DNA of 64,000 bases from assembly GCF_963678635.1 (NCBI RefSeq), contig NC_087063.1:40068759-40132758 (forward strand). Reading direction: 5' to 3'. The translations under genes and the position numbers were made by a program. Source of the stretch: Symsagittifera roscoffensis. Taxonomy: Eukaryota; Xenacoelomorpha; Acoela; Convolutidae. Numbering within the stretch: position 1 is the stretch's first letter; each line of letters begins with the position of its first letter. Shown piece by piece: positions 35,161 to 47,314 of the stretch. Under the pieces are notes generated by a model. It saw only the letters and a list, made by a program, of their open reading frames with translations. It did no database searches and was not told the origin of the DNA.

Positions 35161-35979
35161 TTGGTATCACCTAAGGTAAGGAAATTAATCAGAATCCTAA
35201 AATGCAAACGTTTTCATAAAGTCTGATATGGCAGGGCATGCATAGAACAACGTAAAAAGACCAATCTGAAGTGGGTGTTATCATTTTCCTCTAGTATGTT
35301 GGTCTTATGATGAGAACTATGAGTATTGAACCAGAGATTAACTTACAATTAAAAAATTGCACTAAAATATACGGTTTACTCTTGAGAAACCAGGGAAATT
35401 TGGTCTTCTTGAAATTGAAAGTAGACGTGGACTTAGGTAAAAGTTCACGTGTGGTTGGTATCAAAAATTCACTGACATTGGTACAATACTTAATTACAGA
35501 AGTTTTGCTCATTTGCAATACAAAAGAAATGTAACTGAGGGAACGGAGTACCTAGGAATACCTAGGAAGCTTAGGAGTATCTCAACATGGGAAAAGATCA
35601 TAGAACCATTGAGTTCTAATCAAAAACAAGGGTTGGATAACCAATATCAAGAAAAATTTTCAGATGGGATAGTTTTACGATCATTAAGTAAAGTAACTGA
35701 AGGAAGAAAAATCTTGGACACGTCTGCACCAAAACAGAAAGAAGAGACATCGCGGGAATTCGCACCTCACTATATCGAGGAATTCCATCGCAATTGCTGA
35801 CATTCAAAGTGCCGCAAACAACTGGTGCCCTATTTATTATCAAAACAAGAAAATTAAAAACAGGCCTGCTTTACCTGAAGCCCAACTGCTGGCATTCTAA
35901 GTGCGGAAAATAACTGAAGCCCAAAATATTTTCAATACAAGGTAATTAAAAACATGCCTGCTTTCCCCATTCCGCCTGT

Positions 35980-36186
35980 TTGAGGTCTAGAGTGGTTGGT
36001 AAGCCTACTTGCTTTGGATTTAACTCCACCTATTTTGATCAAACAGTCCGACATCTAACCACGAGGAACGACAAACACCGTAAGGAGACTAGTCAAGTAG
36101 GACAGCATGTGCAGGAACATGGTACAAAATGTGGCAGGCCTCAGTTAACTTCAAAAAACTATAGATCGAACGTGCAACACGCATAA
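35980..36186 (+). pseudogene. Penelope-like GIY-YIG nuclease C-terminus, copy 1
   Basis: An open 68-codon stretch with FNSTYFDQTVRHLTTRNDKH followed by SQVGQHVQEHG. This fits the Penelope GIY-YIG pattern CxNSTYxGQTxRxLxxRxxEH...SxVxxHxxxxGH, which includes the conserved Arg. Two residues usually conserved (Cys before NSTY, Gly after TYF) are changed. The GIY half of the domain is not visible upstream, so the domain is incomplete. Confidence 0.72.
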
Positions 36187-36796
36187 ACTATTTACGCTAT
36201 TAGCATTGCTTTTTAGGCAGGAACGTCCGAAAGTAACCACGCGGGAGGAAGTTTGGAGCAGGGAACTGAGTCTAAAGATATAATATATCTATAAACTTCA
36301 AGCAATTTCCGATAAACTGTAAACTTCAAACGTTCTCGCAATGAGGTACATCTTCTTGATTTTAACAATAAATTAATTTAAATGACAAAAAAAGATCAAT
36401 TAAAAGTTTTTTATACAATAATTCAGATAGATTTTGGTTCTAAACCATCATGTTAAAACATTAGTCAAACAAAGTTGACCTCAGAAAATTTTGTTTAGAA
36501 TAAAATACTCGTAACCACTAAAATAAATTCAAAAAACTCTTAAAAAAATTTACCAGAATATGTCTGCGTCATAAATGGTAACAATACAATATCGAAGAAT
36601 TCCACCGCAACTGCTGACATTCAATGTGCGGCAAATAACTGGAGTCAAATTTATTATCAATACAAGAAAATTCAAAACATGCCTGCTTTCCCTGAAGCGC
36701 AACTGCTGGCATTTTAAGTGCGGCAAATAACTGGAGCCCAAAATATTTTCAATACAAGGTAATTAAAAAGATACCTGCTTTCCCCATTCCGCCTGT

Positions 36797-37003
36797 TTGG
36801 GTTCTAGAGTGATTGGTAAGCCTACTTGCTGTGGATTAAACTCCACCTATTTTGATCAAGCAGTCCGACATTTAACCACGAGGATCAACAAACACCGTAA
36901 AGAGACTAGTCAAGTGGGACAGCATGTGCAGGAACGTGGTAAAAAATGTGGCAGGCCTCCGTTAACTACAAAAAACTATAGATCGAACGGGCAACATGCA
37001 TAA
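36797..37003 (+). pseudogene. Penelope-like GIY-YIG nuclease C-terminus, copy 2
   Basis: This is a second copy of the 35980-36186 frame, about 817 bp downstream and of equal length. It has LNSTYFDQAVRHLTTRINKH and SQVGQHVQERG. The two copies share the same loss of the YxG glycine, so the duplication came after that change or both derive from the same defective parent. Confidence 0.72.
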
Positions 37004-37854
37004 AATACTTATGTTATTAGCATTGCTTATTAGGCAGGAACGTACATAAATAATCACGCGGGAGGAAGTTTGGAGCAGGGAATTAAGTCTAAAGTTGTAC
37101 TCTATATATAAACGTAAAGCTATTTCTGATAAAATGTGAACTTCAAACATTCTCGCAATAAGGTGCATCATCACAACTTTAACACTAAATTAACCTAAAT
37201 GTCAATAAAAAATCATTTTCAAGTTTTTATATACAATAATTCACATAGATTTTGGTTCTAAACCATCATATTAAAAAATAAGCCAATCAAAATTGACCTC
37301 TGAAAGTTTTATTTAGAATAAATTACTCGTAACCACTAAAACAAAATTTAAAAAATATGAAATAATTTATCGTTATATTTCTGCGTCATAGTTTCGATTT
37401 AGAGAGGTACTCTTTAAAATAAAAAATTAAAAACTTTTTGGAAATAATTTTTCAGTTTCAATTCCCTGCTTCTAAACTCATCGCGCGTGTTCAAGCCCGG
37501 TTTATTTTTTTCCGATCTGTACTGATTAGACTGTTAAAAAATTAGTTTATTTGTTTGACCTAATTATAAATTTCCAACTAATATCTGTGCTTGGATCGTT
37601 TCGATCCGAGTTTCACAAATCTCCTTCTACAAATCTAAAATTATTCCCTTCAAGTCTGCATTGTTGAAGGTGAAAACCAACAGGCGAGTTGGCTTTCCTG
37701 TTCCTCGATTCTGGTGGTCTAATGTCGAACAGTTTGTCCGTCAGAGGCTGATGTACATCCACTATGTGACAATTTATAAACCACTCTTGACTTATTTACA
37801 TAAGAAAATGCTTATGTAACTTCAGCGATGGTAAACATGATTTAAATTAAAGTT

Positions 37855-38130
37855 TAGCTGAAAAAAAGTTCGAATTGAATGAAATGAAAGACTGACACAT
37901 TCAAGGAAAAAATTGTGAAAAACGAAAAATTTTAAAAAAATTGAAAACTAAACACTAATTTAAGGAAACATTCGAATCTCTATGGTGAATTTTGTAAAGG
38001 TGATTATTAAGTTATGGTTGACAATTTTCCATGATGGTTGATCATTTTCGTGAGTTTTTTTTTTATCGTGATGATGCACAACAATGTGCGAAAAAGTTTG
38101 CGTTGACAATTTTGAATTCTCATGCCGTTA
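37855..38130. repeat. Diverged single copy of the 30104-32760 repeat
   Basis: GTGAATTTTGTAAAGGTGAT, TGGTTGACAATTTTCCATGA and GGTTGATCATTTTCGTGAG, followed by GATGATGCACAAC and TTTGCGTTGACAATTTTGAA, match landmarks of the 1-kb repeat in the same order. The rest of 37396-39060 shows no gene or element. Confidence 0.6.
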
Positions 38131-39119
38131 CTGATCCGTTGTCTTCGAAATCTAGGAATGCCAACTCTGTAGCAAAATTTTTTTCGCAATGAGAGTAACA
38201 CCGTGAGCAGTTCCCGCGTTACTCTAACTCTGTTTGGAAATAAATATTGAGGTTGCGGCGTAAACAACTCTTCTCTACAACTTCTGCCTTAAGCCACGTT
38301 TCCGAAATACAAACATCGTATTAAGTCGTTTGCAGGAAATTTGAAAAAAATTCAATCTGATTTTAACAAGTTTTTACCATTATAACATTGCAAGTTTTTT
38401 TTCGCCCGTTTCTTTTCTTAGTCATTCGTCAGTTGTTAAAATTTGATTCTTTGAATACAATATCCCTTTTTTGTTTTGGTTTTTCTTTGAGTATCGTTTT
38501 CCAGTACTTACCCATTCTTTTTTCGAAATCTGTTTGCTTTCAATTGTTGTGATAGGCTCAATGACTTGGAAATGATCACTCGATACGGTTTGCCATGATA
38601 ATCAGGCTCATATAAATTATGCATAAGTGAATGTACTAAGAGTTTGTCAACTGAGTAAGTATTTTATATTTTAACTAACATTTGCCTAAGTCGAGAGTGG
38701 TCTGGATTGAATTTTCCCAACCTGCGGAAAAACGAATATATTGCTACGAGTTAGATAAAACAAGGATTTGTAAGAAAAGACTTGATTACAGCCATATAAG
38801 ATCAATAATCTGGAACATCACAAATTGTACAGGAGGCACATCTTAAATAGCAAAGAAGGACATTCTACTTTTTTTTAAAATTCACAAATCCAATTTGTTT
38901 CACTTCTTAGCCTAATTGTCGTGATAAATTTGTTAATGAGCTTCAGAGACTGCTAATGAAATCGATCAATGATGATTGCAATGCAGCCTCATGGTATGCC
39001 AACCCTACGGTTACATGATCAAACCCCTATTACGAAACCTGACAATAATAGATCTAAAACATGTCTCAGTCCATGTACGGAAGATGATGAATATGCAAAT
39101 GAAGACAAACTGACCAAAA

Positions 39120-39660
39120 AAAGATAGCAAACAATAAATCCATGTCAAAAAAAGAGCTGATCCCATCCATCATTGATCCACTGAAGAAGGAAATTGCAAC
39201 CCTGCTCAACGCTAAAATCGACCAGGCAATCATTGGCATCAGTGAAAATATTTTGAAATCTTTGTCTACTGGCATGAACTAAATGTAGACTCGAAACAAC
39301 TTAAAGCCTAATGTGAAGCACAGCAGCTCAAAAAGTACTAAAAGCGTGATAATGTTAAACTTTTAGAAGTTTCGGAAAAACTAAAACAAGGAAAAAAGTC
39401 GAGAACCAAGGTGAACAGCTCTGAGCAAAGTTCTGAGTATTGCAGGCAATATAGATGCTGGTATAGATGAAAGAGGTATATGTATAATCCACCGACTTCC
39501 TTCAAAGTCTGGTAGACTCAAACCATCAAATTTGAGATTCACCCAGCGGATTGCAGAAATCAATCTTTTAAGAAAAAATAAAAATTTGATGAATAGTGGC
39601 GAATTTCAGAAAGTAAAGATTTATGAAGACATATCTAGACCTCGAGCAAATTTTGTATGA
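39120..39660 (+). pseudogene. LINE ORF1 relic, copy 1
   Basis: A frame starting near 39143 encodes a charged, helix-rich stretch (KKELIPSIIDPLKKEIATLL...) ending in a stop at 39280. After a break the reading ICIIHRLP...RFTQRIAEINLLR...VKIYEDISRPRANFV matches the ORF1 nucleic-acid-binding region of CR1/Jockey-type LINEs (typical ending KVFEDLTRPR). ORF1 proteins coat element RNA. The relic is split by a frameshift and stops. Confidence 0.6.
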
Positions 39661-39944
39661 TGAAAAACAAGAACAGAATCAGCATCAGCTCTTGCTAGAT
39701 GAGCGAAGGGATGTTTCATTTTGTGTGGAACGAAGATGCTAGACTTTATCGATTTCAAAGTCTCAACGACGGAGAAAAACTTTTGAATTATCCAAGTGTT
39801 GAAGTGGCGGTGTGTTTCAATAGTGTTTTTGGCCAATCATCAAGTCAAGAAAGAATAAAAATCTCACTAGTCTTTGTCAAACAAGACTGCTAATACTTTT
39901 TCTATTTCGTTTTTGTTGTGTTCGTTCTATAAAAAAAACACCAC

Positions 39945-40590
39945 GAGGATATAGAAGCACTTTTTAATCGTCTCGAGTCTCCAGTACATATTTTATGTCT
40001 TACACACTTTTGGTTAAGTCATAATGATAATGTAGAAAAGTACAAATTAACAGGTTTCAACCCAATAATAGCCAATAATAGACATACAAAAGGAGGAGGA
40101 ACAATGATAAAATTGCATGCTCAAATTATTCTAGTCGACAAACTGGAGTTTAGTATACCTGAATCAGTAGCTGTTATTGTCGAGTTTTACACTTTAGTTT
40201 CATATGTACCACCTAAGTATGATAAAATAAAATTTGGTGAACAATTATACAAGAAGTTGAAACGTTTAGTGAAATAGAAATTACCATTCACTGTAACAGG
40301 GGATTTCTTTCAACATCAATACACTACAAGGAAATAAACTGAGCACATCGTATTTAAATGCTATCAATGCCAATGGTTTTGAACTCTTGAATAAATTTGC
40401 CACTAGAGTCAGCAACAGCTCGAAAGCATGCATTGGCCATTCTATTGTAAGGAGTTTTGATATTCGTACAATTAACATACTTGAGAATAAATGTTTTTCG
40501 GATTATTGTCCAATATTATTGAAATTTGATACAACTTGCTCACGAGACTTATCATTCCTTTCCTATCACGATATGTCTTTTTGTTGAAAC
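39945..40590 (+). pseudogene. LINE apurinic-type endonuclease relic, copy 1
   Basis: Readable pieces in order: YTLLVKS (from the ETWL region), LTGFNPIIANNRHTKGGGTM, a VAVIVEF-YTLVSYVPP stretch matching the YRPP region, GDF near 40300, and TRVSNSSKACIGHSIVRSFD ending in SDYCPILLKF. These correspond to the blocks of LINE endonucleases (GGV, YRPP, GDFN, DHxxxN, SDHxPI). In the final block His is replaced (SDYCPI). Several stops are present. Confidence 0.7.
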
Positions 40591-41192
40591 AAGAAGGTAG
40601 CAACAATTTTGTAGACGCCTTAAAAGTCAATCTAGAAAGTTCGCAGATTGTGAATCTGGACAACGTTGATATCGCTTGTGATGAAACTAAAAAATGTGTT
40701 ATGTCTACACTAAAATGTTTTTCTTCATTAATAAAGCCCATCACGAAGAAATAAGCAAATGCACCATAATTCAAAATAAGTTTAAGAAATGGTATAGCTA
40801 AAAAAAATCAGTTTTACATATTGTGGAAATTTGATAAAGATAACTCCTTTATAAATCATAGGTTTACTTATGAACGAAAAATGTTAGAAATTTTGTTAGA
40901 AAGCTCAAAAAAGAATTCAATTAAAAATCAATAACCGCATAGGAGACTCGAGACAACTATTTAAAATTTTAACCGGAAAAAAACGCAAAAGCATCTAGAG
41001 TTTCTGCTATTAATCACGAAGGAAAAAGCATCTCAGATGCAACGGAAGTGGCTAGTTACTTCAATCAGTTTTTTACCTGAATTGCGTCAAAGTTGGCAGA
41101 TGATAAAAAAATTGTTGATAATAGTTTTAATTTTGAAAGTGCAAGTCAGTCAATGTAATTGCTGATAGTTCGTTGCGAGAAAAAACAGTATC

Positions 41193-42095
41193 ATTACATA
41201 CTTGGCAATAATGATTTAGTACATAGAACATTTCAATAAATTTTTCCCATAAAAAGAACAAATACGACACCTTTGACTAAATGATATCAGACGCTGTGTG
41301 AGGTTGCAAATCTGTTTTGAAAAAATGACTGTCTGATTTTTTTCTTATTTTTCATGAAAATCCCTTCTTTTTGCGGTTTGAGTGAATTATCAAACACTAA
41401 GAAAATTGAAAAAAATTTATATAAATTTTCCAATTGCTCTGGTTTAGAGTGTAATGATACTCTAAAAAATGTTTTGCGCTGACGTCGTAGTTTGAAAATA
41501 CAGAGATTGTAAGTTACGATATCTATTCAACTCGAATTTGAAATTGATTGAAAATATGAATATCTCATGAAAACTAAAAAAATTAGTTTTGAATTCTTTT
41601 TTTATTTTTTCAAATGTCAAAAAGATAAGACTAATTTCATGGCGAGATATTACATAGTGCAGCCTTAAGCTAACCTTGACTTGAGAGGGAGGAGAGGGTA
41701 TAGGCTTTTGTGTTTTACACAAAGGCTTGCACCCATCACTTGATGGGTGAGCTGACTTTCTGCACCGGGTTGCAATGTCCACAATTGCATATAAAAGCCC
41801 AGAAACATCAATTGACTTCAGAGTAATCTTTGTAGAAGTAATTTCAATATAATTTTGTTAGGTATGGTTTGTCAATTTGTTCGAGGTCGATATTTCCTTT
41901 TTTTTGTATTAAATTCAATAATTGACTGGTCCTTTTTCAAAAGTTTTCGTCAGCCTTTTTTTGTTCGAGTTTTTGTTATCGATGTTAGATCTTTTTGTCT
42001 TGATAATTAAAGATCGTCATTGTGTTTGGTATTCGACTTGGGTTTGGTATCGGTAGTTTGATGTTGTAGCTGCCTTTCAACATTGATACTATCCG
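41193..42095. repeat. Repeat B, copy 1 (about 900 bp)
   Basis: Nearly identical to 44507-45405. It starts ATTACATACTTGGCAATAAT and ends TTGATACTATC. Inside is a TATA-like box with downstream sequence (GCATATAAAAGCCCAG, near 41795) and a minus-strand 106-codon frame (41462-41782) kept open in both copies. It interrupts LINE copy 1. It may be an LTR or a promoter-bearing 5' region of an unidentified element. Confidence 0.85.
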
Positions 42096-42320
42096 AATTT
42101 AATGAAAACATTTTGTTTGTTCACAATTTTAAGGATAATTTTATACTTGGCAATAATGATTTAGTACATAGAACATTTCAATAAATTTTTCCCATAAAAA
42201 GAACAAATACGACACCTTTGATTAAATGATATCAGACGCCGTGTGAGGTTGCAAATCTATTTTGAAAAAATGACTGTCTGATTCTTCTTAGTTTTCATGA
42301 TTAAATGATTAAATGATATC
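42096..42320. repeat. LINE 3'-end scrap plus truncated repeat B
   Basis: 42099-42143 repeats the LINE 3' end found at 44467-44510 (AAACATTTTGTTTGTTCACA). It is followed by the first 150 or so bases of repeat B (ATACTTGGCAATAATGATTT...), then a jump into the second LINE copy at about 42325. A short ATTAAATGAT direct repeat marks the junction near 42300. Confidence 0.8.
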
Positions 42321-42324
42321 AGCA

Positions 42325-44510
42325 TGCATTGACCATTCTATTGTAAGGAATTTTGATATTCGTACAATTAACATACTTGAGAATAAAAGTTTTTCGGATT
42401 ATTGTCCAATATTATTGAAATTTGATACAATTTTCTCACGAGACTTATCATTCCTTTCCTATCACGATATATCTTTTTGTTGAAACAAGAAGGTAGCAGC
42501 AGTTTTGTAGACGCCTTAAAAGTCAGTCTAGAAAGTTCGCAGATTGTGAATCTGGACAACGTTGATATCGCTTGCGATGAAACTAAAAAATGTGTTATGT
42601 CTACACTAAAATTTTTTTCTTCATTAATAAAGCCCATCAAGAAGAAATAAGCAAATGCACCATAGTTCAAAATAAGTTTAAGAAATGGTATAGCTAAAAG
42701 AAATCAGTTTTACATATTGTGGAAATTTGATAAAGATAACTCCTTTATAAATCATAGGTTTACTTACGAGCGAAAAATGTTCGAAATTTTGTTAGAGAGC
42801 TCAAAAAAGAATTCAATTTAAAATCAATAACCGCATAGGAGACTCGAGACAATTATTTAAAATTTTAACCGGAAAAAAAACGCAAAAGCATCTAGAGTTT
42901 CTGCTATTAATCACGAAGGAAAAAGCATCTCAGATGCAACGGAAGTGGCTAGTTACTTCAATCAGTTTTTTACCTGAATTGCGTCAAAGTTGGCAGATGA
43001 TAAAAAAATTGTTGATAATAGTTTTAATTTTGAAAGTGCAAGTCGGTCAATGTAATTGCTGATAGTTCGTTGCGAGAAAAAATTAGTATCATTCAAAATT
43101 TGAAACCGAAACAAACTTGCGGCGTTGATGAAATAATCAACATCTTATTAATAAAAAGTTGCTTCATTATTGGTCTCTACCTAACATTTATAACTAATCT
43201 TTCCTACAAAACAGGGTTTTTTCTTTGTTCACTTAAGTACGCAAAAGTGTTACCTCTTTAAAAGTCTGAGAGCAAACTCAATTTAAACTACTATCGACCA
43301 ATATCTTTGCTCAATAGCTGCAGTAAATTTATCGAAAAGATAATGCATACAAGACTTTACAAAATTCTGGAAAAATTCCACCTGCTCTATGAGCATCTAA
43401 TTGGGTTTCGTCAAAAATATGCCACAGTAGATGCTTTAGCTGAATTAATTGAGCGCTTAAGGCTCGGTCATGAAAAAAAATTAATATGCAGTTTTTTTTC
43501 ATTGATTTGAAAAGGGCCTATGATACGCTTGATCACAAAATCTTGCTATCTAATTTAGAAAAATATGGTAATCGGGGCAAATGTAATAGTTTGTTTCATA
43601 GTTACTTATCTGAAAGATACCAATGTGTACACGTCAATGGTGCTCAATCTGATTGGTTACCTATCACCTCAGGTGTTCCACAAGGCTCAGTGCTTGGTCC
43701 CCTTCTATTTTAAATTTTAATCATTGATCCGCGTTTTGCAGCCAACAGCGCTGATGTCCTTATATTTGCTGATGATGCTAATGTTGCTTCCAAAAGTACA
43801 AACCTTAAAGAAATTCAGTTTGACTGCTCAAAATAGTTTTTTATGGTTGTATAGCAACAAACTAACGTTGATCTCTGATGAAACTACCTTAATTAGTTTT
43901 GATACAAATAGAAGTGATTCAAACCTTAAATAGTTTTAAATAAACTGTTCATAGTCCTGGCGCAGTTTTTAAGCACCATGGTGTTTTAGTTGATATTAAC
44001 TTATCATTTCACAAACATATACCAAAGTTAAATAAACAATGGGCAGACATTGCGGAGTCATTTCAAAAATGAGACATTTTGTTTCTAAATCAGTGCTGTT
44101 AAAGCACTACAGTTCTAACGTAAAGCCAACAATGCAATATGGCTTGTTGGCTTACGGTGGCACAAGCTTCACAATATTGAACCAGCTTTTAATGATGCAA
44201 CGGAAAACTCTTTGAATTATTTAATTTAAAAAAATTGAAAGCATCACTCAACAACTTATTGACAATAAAATTCTTTTTGTTCATGAGCTCTACGTTTATG
44301 ATTTACAAGAGTTGTTTTCATTATCCGAATCAAGGCACTCGATATCTTTTTTTAATTCCACTATTTCATAGAAAACTTACGTTTATCATACAATAAATTC
44401 GAGTTCTCGGAAATTTAATCTGCCGTTCTGTAACAATAAAAAAATGTCAGAAAGTTATTTATGTCCTTTAATGAAGACATTTTGTTTGTTCACAATTTTA
44501 AGGATAATTA
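42325..44510 (+). mobile_element. LINE (CR1/Jockey-like) copy 2, endonuclease end to 3' end
   Basis: 42325-43085 duplicates 40425-41195 with few differences. It continues without interruption into the reverse transcriptase (43085-43940) and a C-terminal region to about 44460. Comparison with copy 1 shows where repeat B broke that copy (after AGTATCATT). Frames are broken, but motifs remain clear. Confidence 0.82.
43070..43940 (+). pseudogene. LINE reverse transcriptase, copy 2, frameshifted
   Basis: Motifs in order: [49 protein letters not shown] (motif A Asp present), then [14 protein letters not shown] (motif B) ending in a stop at 43711-43713, then IFADDANV (motif C, FADD intact) in another frame. 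At least two frameshifts and several stops separate them. This is the RT of a CR1/Jockey-type LINE, used in target-primed reverse transcription. Confidence 0.85.
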
Positions 44511-45405
44511 CATACTTGGCAATAATGATTTAGTACATAGAACATTTCAATAAATTTTTCCCATAAAAAGAACAAATACGACACCTTTGATTAAATGATA
44601 TCACACGCTGTGTGAGGTTGCAAATCTGTTTTGAAAAAATGACTGTCTGATTCTTCTTACTTTTCGGGAAAAATCCCTTCTTTTTGAAGTTTGAGTGAAT
44701 TATCAAACACAAAGAAAATTGAAAAAAATTTATATAAGTTTTCCAATTGCTCTGGTTTAGAGTGTAATGATACTCTAAAAAACGTTTTGTGCTGACGTCG
44801 TAGTTTGAAAATACAGAGATTGTAAGTTACGATATCTATTCAACTCGAATTTGAAATTGATTGAAAATATGAATATCTCATGAAAACTAAAAAAATTAGT
44901 TTTGAATTCTTTTTTTATTTTTTTAAATGTCAAAAAGATAAGACTAATTTCATGGCGAGATATTACATAGTGCAGCCTTAAGCTAACCTTGACTTCAGAG
45001 GGAGGAGAGGGTATAGGCTTTTGTGTTTTACACAAAGGCTTGCACCCATCACTTGATGGGTGAGCTGACTTTCTGCACCGGGTTGCAATGTCCACAATTG
45101 CATATAAAAGCCCAGAAACATAAATTGACTTCAGAGTAATCTTTGTAGAAGTAATTTCAATATAATTTTGTTAGGTATGGTTTGTCAATTTGTTCGAGGC
45201 CGATATTTCCTTTTTTTCGTATTAAATTCAATAATTTACTGGTCCTTTTTCAAAAGTTTTCGTCAGCCTTTTCTTGTTCGAGTTTTTTTTATCGATGTTA
45301 GATCTTTTGTCTTGATAATTAAAGATCGTCATTGGGTTTGGTATTCGACTTGGGTTTGGTATCGGTAGTTTGATGTTGTAGCTGCTTTTCAACATTGATA
45401 CTATC
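44507..45405. repeat. Repeat B, copy 2 (about 900 bp)
   Basis: It starts directly after the 3' end of LINE copy 2 (AAGGATAATTACATACTTGG) and ends at TTGATACTATC, where it abuts the minus-strand LINE. It differs from copy 1 by scattered substitutions and small indels only. The TATA-like box and the 106-codon minus-strand frame (44775-45095) are conserved. Confidence 0.85.
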
Positions 45406-45859
45406 AATTACAGATATTGTAGTTCAAAGTAATACGATAATGGAAGCAGTTTCAGTTCAGTTAATCTTTGATTATAGCTCTTATCCCAATTGCCCATTAT
45501 CCAGATAGCTGCTTTCCTTTAGACACGTTCTGTTTCTTCTATTTCTTCGCGAACCAAGTTGGTCATGCATAACTTTTTACAGGTATTACATATCCTACGT
45601 ACGCATTGAGCTAATTGTTTTTAGCAGCAAGAGAGGCGATGTTTCTTTTCAGGAAGTAGACTGCTTTCCAAGCTTTGTTACACCTATTTTCGACATTTGG
45701 TTTTCATGATAGTTTGCTGGCCATGATTAACCCAAGGTCTTTTTGTTCGATTGTTTCAGAAAGCTGTTTTGAATTCAACGTGAAGTCATGGTATAAGCCT
45801 TCTTTCTGTTATATTGGTAATATTTAACATTTACCCTTGTTTAATTTCATTTTATTAGC

Positions 45860-46640
45860 ATTTCACCAATCTTCTACTTTCGATAGATCTTTCTGTGTTT
45901 TTTTCTGGCATCAAAGTTACGAGCTTGAAATCATCCGCATAACCGAACGCTTCACATTCTGTCATTTGATAGGTCGTTCACAATATTATGAAAAATAGCG
46001 AGCCGAGTAAGGAACCTTAAGGTACACCACTAGTGACAGATACTGTTTCAGAAATGCATTCAGTTTTCTTTAACATACTGTTGGCGCTCAGATAAGTAAC
46101 TAATTTAAAGAAAATTACCTACAATGTCTAACTTTTCAACTTTTTGGAGCAGCAAGTTGTGTGGAACACTATCAAAAGCTTTTTGAACTCAAGGTATAAC
46201 ATATCAAGTTCATTTTCCTTTTCATCGGATTCGATGTCAAGAAAGTCTATAAATAAATATAGTTGAGTAACAACTGACCGATGTCTTCTAAATCCGCGTT
46301 GCGATTGGTCTAGTTGCTTTTTTACAATGTCAAACAATTCATCAAAATTAAGTTTTTGTAGAACTTTTGACATGCTGCATAAAACACTTATGGGTCGGTA
46401 CTGTTCAATCATTGCTCTGTTCTGGTCCTTAAATATTGGTATCACTTAACTTATCTTCCAATAAGATTTAAAGAAGCCTTTTGTTAGGGTAGTTTTGAAA
46501 ATCAGTAATAATTACTTGGACAAAGGTGGTAGATTTTTGAGCCCTGTGTTCCTATCCGCTCTGGGCCAGATGCCTTATTAGTTTGTAGCTTTTGTTATAT
46601 TACATTCAATATTTTATATTCATTTCATTGATCTCGATTT
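45860..46640 (-). pseudogene. LINE reverse transcriptase (minus strand)
   Basis: KASGPERIG near 46560 and IPIFKDQNRAMIEQYRPISV (from 46445) are the palm entrance motifs. GFRRHRSVVTQL follows, then a degraded motif A region (LDMLYLEFKKLL), the SGVP-stop-GSLLGSLF block (about 46020), and AFGYADDFKL with YADD at 45930-45941. Frameshifts near 46150 and stops in the LINE block make it inactive, although the YADD codons are intact. Confidence 0.82.
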
Positions 46641-47314
46641 TATTGAATTTTGGTCTATCGTAACAAGTTTTCATTATTTGGTTACTTTTAAGGAAAACAT
46701 TGGAAAAATCACTAAAAAGTTTACATTTTCGGTCGTCCCATTTTCTTTTCTGATTTCTGTTAGTCGTAGTCACGGGATACCTGCTGCTTTTGTGCATCGA
46801 TTTGAGATACTTTTGAAGATCAGAGTATCTTCGACCTCGAAAAGTTTTACTTCAAACTCTGCTTGATCTTCGTTTAGCGACGTTTTCAGTCTCTTCTCCA
46901 TTTTCTGAAGTTTGAAAATTCCATTGAGAGAAGATTTTTTTGACATTTTCCGTTTAAAATATGATATCATTTCAAAGAGGTGTGAGGACTCTTTCCCAAC
47001 CCATGGAGTGAGATTCGATCTGTGTGTGGTTGTTTGGGGAACATTTTCGGTTTAATTTCGATCAAGCCTTTTGTACCATTGTTTTCATAGTTCATCAACG
47101 CTTATATAGCAATATGGATCAAAAGGGTGCTCTCCTATGTAGTAGTATAAATTTTTCCAGCCTACCTTGTTGAAAGCGAACTTTTTTTGTTTAGTTTTGC
47201 GCTTAGTTTCTGTTTCAATTTGCAGTGCAACAACAAAGGCTTCGTGGCCCGAAATGAAGCCTTTGTTAAATTCATTGCCACAAGATCAACTGACGATTAG
47301 TTTTAGATTGTTTG

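Larger units (their letters stand above)
33890..36190 (+). mobile_element. Penelope-like retroelement relic (RT plus GIY-YIG)
   Basis: Plus-strand fragments keep the order of a Penelope-like element: an N-terminal region (33957-34560), RT motifs (about 34585-35160) and a C-terminal GIY-YIG nuclease end (35980-36186). Stops and frameshifts are frequent. The 3' portion is duplicated in tandem downstream (to about 37395). Penelope-like elements are widespread in animals and differ from LINEs and LTR elements in using a GIY-YIG endonuclease. Confidence 0.78.
35770..37395 (+). repeat. Tandem duplication of the Penelope-like 3' end
   Basis: About 35770-36565 and 36585-37395 are diverged direct repeats with a period near 815 bp. 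Each carries the GIY-YIG fragment and a 3' tail (TTTTGGTTCTAAACCATCAT and others). Inside each, a roughly 94-bp subrepeat (GCTGxCATTCxAxGTGC...CCTGCTTxCC) occurs twice upstream of the GIY-YIG frame. Partial tandem copies are typical of Penelope-like insertions. Confidence 0.8.
39060..41195 (+). mobile_element. LINE (CR1/Jockey-like) copy 1, 5' portion
   Basis: ORF1 remains (39100-39890), the endonuclease region (39940-40590) and the linker toward RT follow on the plus strand. At about 41195, just where RT would begin, the 900-bp repeat B interrupts the element. The segment 40425-41195 is repeated at 42325-43085, where the RT follows. All frames are broken. Confidence 0.78.
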
